Of a stretch of 64,000 nucleotides of DNA, positions 55,837-64,000 are shown in pieces. Where the stretch lies: the NCBI GenBank assembly GCA_036346225.1, contig JARFIW010000658.1, positions 992,001 to 1,056,000 on the forward strand, written 5' to 3'. The notes under the pieces are model-generated. The model worked only from the letters and a program-made list of their open reading frames with translations. It did not search any database and was not told where the DNA came from. Origin of the DNA: Platerodrilus igneus (taxonomy: Eukaryota > Arthropoda > Insecta > Coleoptera > Lycidae). The position numbers and the translations under genes were made by a program. Every line of letters begins with the position of its first letter. Position 1 is the first letter of the stretch.

Positions 55837-58800
55837 CTTGTTCATTTCAGCAGAGTAATTTTTGATAAAGGGCACAAACATCCGTTGGCTAGTTCCGCCT
55901 TTTGAACCTCATCAGAATGGAGTAGTTTATAATCCTTATGAAACAACCAAAAACAATTAACAATAATAACTTTGAAAGAACCTTTGTAAAATACCAAGAA
56001 TAAAGTAGAAATCGCATCAGGTGATATAATCAAATGATTGTTTTATTAATGGCTATACATATATTAGCTTGATTTGTATAGATGAATTTTTTTTAGAGTT
56101 TTCGGAAGAAGGTGGTTATTTATACATCTAATTACTATTTTATTATAAACAAAGAATTTACACGGACTTAGGTCTATATGATTAAATCCAAATACAAAGC
56201 AGTTTATTATAAAGAAGCAAACATTTACCAAAAGCGTTTGGTGTTTGAAAATGTGCTTTATATAAGTGAAATTAAGGAACATTTTATCTCTTTATTCATT
56301 TAGCATTTAAAGTTATTAATAAGTCTGAAAGAGCAAAACTTATATTAAAAGCGTGCTTATTTTTGGAGCAATCGATGAACGTTTTATGTATATTTTTTAT
56401 ATATTTAGCATAGAAAGTTACTAAAGGGATAAACACATTTGAATAAGCTTTAAAGTACGTTAATGTAGATAAAAATCAAGCAAATATTTAGGAACCTTAA
56501 ATTCTTACTATAAACGTACTACTTTGAATTGACCACCTAAACTAGAAAATTTTTGTCGAATAAACCAATACTTGCAAACGGTAAAGGTGTTACTAAAACA
56601 AATTTGTTTTTTACAGTCGGTGATTACGATTTAATAGAAAATAAACATTATAAGAATTTGCATTTAATAATGACACCAAACTTGCGAGAATTAGAGCATT
56701 GAATGACTAGAATCATATAGTTTTAAAACGTAGATCGCTCATTGGTACGTGTCGTTTACCAACTTTAGCACGAAACGTGAAATGAAAATTCCTTGAACAA
56801 ATGCTCCGTTATCTTAATTACATATTATAAATAAGAGTAGATTCGCTTAGAAAGGATGATTGTTGCTTTTTTAGTGAACTAGTAAAGAATTAAAATAAAC
56901 AAAGTGCTACGATTAAGTAAGAATTAAAAATATTTGATATTGAAAAGTGAAATTAAAGTGTAGTTTAACTTACCCGATTGAAAATCGTATATAGAATTTT
57001 CATGTTCGAATTGTTTTGGTGATGGGTTTGTTTTAGGACTTATGTCTAGTAAGTTCTTTTACCACCTAAGTAGATTCTAAGCACCGCCCTGAGTAGCATT
57101 CTGAGGATTATTTAAGTACGCCTCTTTGACTTCAAATTGGTTTCAATAGAAAAAGTTACGTGATATTGCAAACACTTCTTCGAGAATTAATGCTTTTACT
57201 GAGAATATTTGTTCTAATCTAATTAGTTTGGTACTGCTAAAATAAAATTAATAGCGAATTAGATTTTGGATTTAAACAGGGTGTCAGTTTTGTGTAACTT
57301 TGTTTGAATATTAATCCTTAAGATAGACATCAGTTTTGGGAAACAGTTTAACTGAATATAATTCGAAACTACTGCAATCAAGGCTAGATTAGTTTTATGT
57401 TTTTTAGGTCAATTGGAAATGTGCATTGTGTGTTTAATAATTTTAAGATGAAATTCTGTGGTTGTAAGATCTCATTATTTCAACTTAAATTAATTTTGGT
57501 AATGTAGCATTTTATCCAGTTGTGACGTCATTCTATAGTTAAAGTGATTGGACTGTAACCTTACAATATTCTTCATTTATTCAATTATTACTTGTATTTT
57601 TAAAATTTTAAAAATATTTTATAGAATTGATCGCAGAGATGCAATAGTTTTTTTATCCTTTAATTGATCTCTTCTTGTATTATATTTTAAAACCATAAAA
57701 GAATCTTTGTTTAAAAATTTCAATTTTTTGGTCGATGTAGAGAAATTTGTATTTTGACAAAGCTGGTACATATATTCTACACTATCGGTATTTAAAGCAG
57801 TTATAAAATTGTTTCAACAACTACCATATACAACAGGTTCTAAAGATGCGTTTTCTCACTTTATGTTTTTAAATTGAATTTTCTAACGTTGGTCGTAAAT
57901 AAATCCGTTTTGGCATCTACATTTAAGAAATTTCTTTATTCCAGCAACTTATACTCTTCGGCTAGTAAAGACGTCGAACTATATATCTGATCAGTAACTT
58001 GAGATTATAATAATTTTTGCTAAATGTTTAAATTTATAGGTAACAAGATTTTCTTTCCCATTTTTCCTTAATGATTACTATCAATACTTTCATTCAAAAC
58101 CAGAAAATAAATTAATCGCTCTTAGAAAAACTATTCGCAATAACCGTGTCGAGCAGATGCAAAGTAACGTTATACAAATTTAATCGTAATCAACAAGCAG
58201 TACTTTTAAAGACTACACCACCAAAAAATATTTCCTAGGGATTGACTATTGAAACTACTATTACAGTTATTAAGCGCCGTTAACCGCCAGCACCAATTTT
58301 CTGATTTTGAGTGGTCTATTCACTTGAACATTCAATCTGATCACCTAGAAACAAGCATGATTGATTAGAACGGCTATTAGTGAATGGTACCTCTAAAGTA
58401 CTACCATAAGTAATGTGTTAATGAGATTTATTTTGGCAAGTGTACACGATGAATGTAGATAATTTTAAAAAGATTGAAAAATGAATTAGTAACTTCACTA
58501 CACTTCGTTAATAATAATTATAGTTTCATGCTCTTCAAGACAAATTATTAAACACCAGACCATTCGGAAGTAAAAGCATAGCAACCTCGAAGTAGATCTA
58601 AACGGAACCACAAACGCTCATTTAAAATGCAACATTAGTAATCGCCAAGTCTTAGATACCTGAGATTCTATGGTTTATTAGAAGGAAATTTCAGAGTTAA
58701 AAAACGTTGATAACTAGTGGACATCATTTACGATAAACGATTTTGTTTAAAGCTAATAACAAACCATAATGATTCTTTTTGATTATTCTAATAGTTTGTT

Positions 58801-59957
58801 AAGCCATGCACTTAATTACACACATCGTTTTTCTCACAAAAGATCAACTCCAATAACAATGATTACTATAAAAATAAAGGAATTTTGAAAAGACACCATT
58901 GAGCGTGTATTTTGTGCAGAGAACTTTATAAACACCAAGTTTAAGAAAACGCCAATAATGTATTGGTATTTTATTTGTTTTCTAGTTACAGTTCGCTGCT
59001 CCAAAAGAAGTGCATACGTAAGACTGTGTGCCTTCGTCTTCACAGAGGCTTTTTAACATGGTTATTAACTCTTTCTCCATTTATTAATATATTTCTTGTA
59101 TCGATGAACTTTAAAAAAAGCACAACGGTCTTTCAAAGAGAATGGTTTAGTTTAATGAACAATGTACTTGCAGTATTTGTCATTTGAAGATTCTGCGTCA
59201 AATATGGATGATTTACTTAAAACATCCACTTAATAATTTGAATATTTTTAACTTTAAAATAGTGTAAAATTCTTCCTTTTTAGAAACTTTAATAATATGA
59301 AATGATTGTAAATTAGAATGTGATGCTTACAAGAAACTAACAAATGCAAAGAGATTTATAGCGCGTAATTTAAATCTAGTAATCTTAATAAATTAGTCTC
59401 ATTTAACCTTTTAGATAATGAACTACCTACTTTTTCTATTGATAAAACAAGATTTAATAAGACGTTTCATTATTATATAATATGCAGAATACTATGCTCG
59501 CATAAAACAATTTATGACATTGTAGGAGAATGTGACTGCGCAATCATTTCATTGAAAGGAGACTTTGAAATAGGAACGCCAACATACTGTAACAATTTTT
59601 AGCTATATAAAAAATTTTTTTTCGGAACAACATAGAGGTATTAAGACAATCGAAAAAAAGTTCGTCAAGAATATTTTTTAGAATTTAGATAGTTTCCGAA
59701 TTCTATGTCCCATACCGTCGCTCTAGTGGTGAATAGTTCTAACCCACAAATATTTCAAGTTTGGGTTATACCTTGTAACGCATGCTAAAAGCTTTCCACT
59801 TTTCAAATCAAATTATTAACTTGAACACACACTCTACTCTAAATTCAAATACTAGCACATAAAAATCTTAACTAACTAGTTTATAAATATGTTCCTTTCT
59901 TAAATTAAACAAAATTTATGTTACCGTTACAAATCTGCCGGTCTTGTTTTTGTCCAG
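55834..59957. other. Long AT-rich stretch, probably intronic or intergenic
   Basis: No retroelement or exon is convincing. A frame at 58963-59187 follows a fair acceptor (TTCTAGTTACAG), but its peptide is mostly hydrophobic and I do not call it. Confidence 0.4.
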
Positions 59958-60009
59958 AAAATGACATTCCAATTAGCAAGGCGTTTAACAGAGCCATAGA
60001 TCAGATAAG
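59958..60009 (+). CDS. Candidate short internal coding exon
   Basis: 52 bp between TCTTGTTTTTGTCCAG and GTAAGG, both excellent splice sites. Only one of three frames is open, giving NDIPISKAFNRAIDQI with two bases left over. The sequence is GC-richer than its flanks. Family unknown; partner exons were not identified with certainty. Confidence 0.45.
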
Positions 60010-62203
60010 GTAAGGGCAATGACTGTTACGACAGATAACCATTTTAACATTCATTCTTTAAACTATGCCAATTTAGAAACGAGTAGTAAGGTGTTTACCA
60101 CGAAATAAATCAAAACTGACAGCAATTTAGATAACGACATTTTCTACGAAAATACATCAGTCGTATGAGTCAAATCAACTAGAAATTTATCTACTTTTCT
60201 AGATTTTAATGACGTGCGGGAGTTATACTCTATAAAACGGTAAATAATCAGAACGGAATCATTTACAAATGGTCTTTTTGTCGGTGAATTTACGTATTGT
60301 TAATTGTGAATGGCGATCGAATTAAATTGCATTTAAGTTTATTAGACGATTTAAAATATTGATCAATAACTACGTATTTAAAAGGTACGAAGTATAGCGA
60401 CCGACGTTCCAAGTGACTTTATTTAAAATCAAGAATATAGATTGGAAGTAAATAATACAATTTTTTACGCTGTGAATTTGATTAGAAGAATACGACTTAG
60501 ATTTTCAAATGCATTCATTTGTAAATTATTTTTAAAGGAATGGAACTACATGTATATGGTGATGGGAATTTAATTAACGATTTGGACATAGACGAATTGA
60601 TGAATCCCAACATAATTTAATCGTGAACGCAAGTATATCAGTTTTTAAAATCTTTTGAAGGATAATTCGTTTGCTCGATTCATTTTAAATAGGTTAAATT
60701 GCGTAGGAGTTTGGCATGTAAATTTTTTTTGTAAATGGATAAATTTAAAGTTTTTATGAGGTCGAAGTCCGATTTAATTTGACCATTATTATGAAATTTA
60801 TTTAAATGTATCTGATTAGTTACGTTTATCTACGAAGGTAAGAAAGATTATTAAAGTTATCCTCGCAAATTTTTATAAAAATTTGTACATAGCATGATTT
60901 ACATAAAAAAGGTGTGAAATATTAATTAAAAAAAGAGATTTTATGAAATCTATAGTAGTATCCGATAGTCATAAGGTGTTTCAGACATAAGATGTATTGA
61001 CGATATTAAACTTAATTTGTAGATTTAATGCTTATATGTAAGTATTATTTTGAATAATGTGTGTTTACGAAAGATGTTTGTGGATGTAGTTGTTATTATT
61101 ATTTGAAAGATTGTTTGTTAATAAATATTTGATTTTTCATGTTTTATTTAATTTGAGCTAGCAAGTTAATACGGGCATCTTCAGGCAATAATTCACACCA
61201 CTTTTATTGATGCCCAACATAACATTTGAATTCATTTTTATATCGCTACGTTGAACAGCATTATTGACCCCCAATATCTGAACACATCATTCGCTACAAT
61301 TCACAACTATACATGCATATATATTGCTACGACATCGCCCTTCGTCAGATATACAACGATCAATTGCCTGCTGATCGCCACCTCTCTGTGCTTTTAAAAT
61401 AATTTAAAATTAAGACAATTAAGTTTTATGCCTCGACTAGCTCAGTGTTACCACACACAGAGTGAATTACGATGACAGCGAGAATTTTTAACTCACTCGT
61501 CTCCAACACTCAATATCTCCTAATAAGACAAACTAAATTCACCAAATATTGTATAATGAATTAAATAAAATTACTATTTACAAATTTGCGCGTTTTTATT
61601 ATCATTTACTTTTTATAGAACCTTTAAATCAAATTTTAAATAAACATTTTTAGCAAATTAGCTCTTTATGAAGCTTATAATATTTTTACACATTTTACAG
61701 CAGCTAAAGCCAGCACAAAATATTGTTTTACCACGAATAGTTTTGTTGAACGTTCAAAGAAATATCCCCTTTCTTTTCAAACATACCTTCACATACTACC
61801 TAAATCTTTGTTGACTTTTTACACGAAAATATTTAAATTACATACAACTTTTAAGCTCACTTCTTGGTCTTGGTCTTTTATACCAATAACTTAAAATATT
61901 AACGTCGTGATTTAATTTAGTATTGGGATTATCCAGTGATTTGTGTTTTATTACTTGGATATATTACTTGTAGTATTATATGGATTTATATGGAGCCCTT
62001 AAATTAATAAATTGCAAAGATTTTAGATATTAATTAATTCTAGACTTACGTTTGTATCGACGGCAGAATTTGTATACAAACTTATTGCAAGGCACTTTAC
62101 TGTTTCACTTGTAATTTTTAATTATATATTGTATTTCATTTTCTATTACTTATTACTTTGACTAAATTTCTTCCACGTAATAATTTGGTTTCAACTATTA
62201 CAG
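60010..62203. other. AT-rich DNA, no gene called
   Basis: A short frame at 60542-60620 (MELHVYGDGNLINDLDIDEL, then MNPNII and a stop) looks like a protein C-terminus, but its phase does not follow from the exon at 59958 and its acceptor is weak. No repeat recognised. Confidence 0.35.
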
Positions 62204-62405
62204 TCAGCTCGTCGATTATGGAAATGCCTCTCCCTTATCTGCTCCAGTTGGTTTTATAGACAAATTCCTGCCCGAACGATCTACGTGCTATTATTGGGTG
62301 ACAGCCCGCTATCTGTTATTAGACACTGGCAAAGTCGCTGCAATTATGTGTGATATCTGCAACCTGTTGGGTTTTATTGAACGTTGCATACTCTATACGT
62401 TTAAA
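62204..62405 (+). CDS. Exon-like ORF with weak Tudor-domain resemblance
   Basis: Follows the acceptor TTTGGTTTCAACTATTACAG. In one frame QLVDYGNASPLSAPVGFIDK then FLPERSTCYYWVTARYLLL runs to a TAA at 62403-62405. xLVDYGN followed by a LP-containing strand is what a Tudor domain core looks like, but the rest of the domain is absent and a second frame (SARRLWKCLSLICSSW) is also open for about 50 codons. The region is GC-rich for this window. Treat as tentative. Confidence 0.25.
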
Positions 62406-62944
62406 TTTGCACGTACATCAGAGCTTTGTATTGGAATACGTTGACACATGTTAAATCATGTATGCTTAAAACTGCACATACTTCTGAATTTTAATGTCCA
62501 TATTTTGTTTACCTATGTTGGGTTTTATTAAAATGTGGCAACTTATATACATTTCAAACCTGCGTTATGAAATATGATTGTTATAAAAAGCTTGGTTATT
62601 ACCAACTGGTATATTTTACAGGCATTGATGATTTTCTTACGCTAATTGGTCTGGAAAGAAATTTCACTTTACGATTATCTTTCTTCAAATATACCGCATT
62701 TGTATTTATTTTTGAGCTTAGAATGTTTTAATGTTTTTAAAATGATTGAATTGCGTCCGCAATTATTTATCTCGATTAATGTGGTTAAGTTGTTACTGAA
62801 TGTGCTTTTATTAATTAACTGTAGCTTGTTCTTGATTTTATACAGGGTGATTTGAATTTGCTTTTGCTTAATGAACTAATTATGTACATTTTATGATTTA
62901 AACGTTTGGTTTTCGTGGTTTCTATGATATTTTCCTGAAGTATT
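62406..62944. other. AT-rich, partly duplicated non-coding DNA
   Basis: TGTTGGGTTTTATT occurs at 62366 and again near 62517 with similar following sequence, a diverged duplication of about 150 bp. Confidence 0.4.
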
Positions 62945-62988
62945 CCTCCCTTGTGATCTTATATACCCTTAAATAACCTCATTATCAT

Positions 62989-63022
<34 letters not shown>

Positions 63023-63210
63023 CATACCATATCGACCTCTATGATCTCTGCCACTCTAAGTACCTAAAGAGCTGCTGTCTTAGTCTGACCTCAATAATTT
63101 GGTCGGACCTGTAGTTCGGCTCTTTAGATCACTCGATCTCTCAAGCCGTTCCATCCGTTCTAGTAATCTAGAACTTCTGCAAGGTGCAGGTCCATTCGGT
63201 ACAGGAACAG
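62945..63210 (+). repeat. Dispersed repeat with internal (TA)n tract
   Basis: Left part (CCTTGTGATCTTATATACCC to TTATCATAACA) matches 1142-1200 inverted. The (AT)n tract occupies 62993-63021. Right part (ACCATATCGACCTC, ATGATCTCTGCCACTC, CGTTCTAGTAATCTAGAAC, AAGGTGCAGGTCCATTCG) matches 48720-48960 inverted. It joins two otherwise separate fragments into one repeat family. Confidence 0.7.
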
Positions 63211-63905
63211 ATAGATGCTCACTAATAAATCATAAATCAATTTTTCAGCTACACTACTAAATTACGCACTGTTGAAGCACAATAGGAGTAGTACATATTA
63301 GTGTAGAACGATTTTATTTTATTACGATGTGTTGCAATGGAGTCTAGCAAGTAGCAAACAAAAGCGAGTTAACCATCATCACCTGTGGTGCAAGAGAAGC
63401 ATACGCATCGAGCACAAAAACAGAAAAGAATGTTGGTGTCTAAATTATTGCGTCTGGATCCTGTATTTAGAGCCTTGTAGTACCCTGGCTACGACAACGT
63501 TCGCGTATATATTGATACATCGCTTGTATTGTAAAGGTTATCCCGGCAAGACGATAAAAATCCCATAACAAGCTTGAAATAAGATTTCATGCTATAGAGG
63601 TCAATATCTCTGAATATATGAGAAAATTTAGCAAAAGTAGAATGGTTTTAAAACATAGAATAACGTACTTTCAGCACCAGTTCCCAACGTTCTAATCTCA
63701 TAACTCTAGATGTTGGGAAAAGACAATTGAAAGCTTAGGTGTAGGATATGGTAATCTATAACTGCAAAAACGGTTGTTGCACAAGATGCTAGCTGGTTGA
63801 AATTGGATGAGGGTTTTAGGGTTCGAGATAATATAAATAATAATAGTAATAATAATAATAATAGTAATAGGTCTTGATTGTAAAGAAAAAAAAAGAAATG
63901 TAAAC
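63211..63905. other. No gene recognised
   Basis: A plus-strand frame at 63329-63568 is open but compositionally unconvincing. A (TAA)n-like run occupies 63835-63870. Confidence 0.4.
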
Positions 63906-63909
63906 TTAC

Positions 63910-63956
63910 TAAGAAATATGGGCGAATTTGAGCTAATAGAGAATCCATCAGCTGTT
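63910..63956 (-). CDS. Candidate short minus-strand coding exon at window end
   Basis: On the minus strand TTCCTTCACTTATACTGTTAAGTGGCAG precedes, and GTAAGT follows, a 47-bp segment that reads QLMDSLLAQIRPYFL after two leading bases. Splice sites are good; length is short. Family unknown. Confidence 0.3.
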
Positions 63957-64000
63957 CTGCCACTTAACAGTATAAGTGAAGGAAGATATAAAATTATAGA

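Noticed and set aside
1..64000. CRISPR arrays, bacterial operons, Shine-Dalgarno sites
   Set aside because: No regularly spaced direct repeats with unique spacers; all evidence points to eukaryotic nuclear DNA.

Overview
This window looks like AT-rich, repeat-dense nuclear DNA from an animal, most likely an arthropod with a large genome; I cannot name the species. No gene is complete and uninterrupted. The evidence for an arthropod is the mix of elements: Penelope-like, BEL/Pao, Ty3, Jockey-like, R1-like, an RTE/CR1-type reverse transcriptase, Tc1/IS630-type transposases and a tRNA-derived SINE, all decayed by stops and frameshifts.

Layout. 1-1.0 kb: 3' end of a Penelope-like element with a hammerhead-ribozyme motif and a duplicated hairpin. 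3.8-4.4 kb: solo LTR of a Ty3 family. 4.7-13.5 kb: mostly intron-like DNA with the best host-gene candidates: a three-exon plus-strand gene end (9968-12124) carrying a SINE in its first intron, and a two-exon small ORF (13095-13544). A minus-strand transposase remnant lies at 6.4-7.1 kb. 14.5-16.1 kb: an LTR-like segment and an unplaced minus-strand coding remnant. 19.8-23.0 kb: plus-strand gag-like remnant with an LTR/PBS-like leader and two families of tandem repeats. 23.05-27.9 kb: minus-strand BEL/Pao element with a SINE nested in its integrase region. 29.0-32.0 kb: Ty3 element with both LTRs recognisable, whose interior holds gag, an integrase zinc-finger remnant and, unexpectedly, a degenerate OARD1/TARG1-like macrodomain. 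32.4 kb: a clean plus-strand coding exon. 33.4-34.3 kb: Tc1 transposase. 36.1-36.3 kb: minus-strand exon candidate. 38.3-38.9 kb: second solo LTR of the same Ty3 family. 39.4-43.8 kb: minus-strand Jockey-like element.

44.0-46.1 kb is the least explained part: a cluster of short, coding-looking plus-strand ORFs, a tandem array of palindromic CCTAGG-centred repeats and two 130-bp direct repeats. It belongs to no family I recognise and might be a decayed viral or other mobile insert. 48.7-53.6 kb is a nest of non-LTR elements: one RT split by an R1-like element and a foldback, then a Jockey-like fragment. 53.6-64.0 kb is mainly AT-rich non-coding DNA with (TA)n tracts and a few splice-flanked exon candidates.

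How things relate: the repeats interlock. The same Ty3 LTR appears four times; the SINE appears three times, always antisense; one dispersed repeat adjoining (TA)n is present at both ends of the window. Host exons are short and far apart, so any host genes here have long introns filled by these elements.
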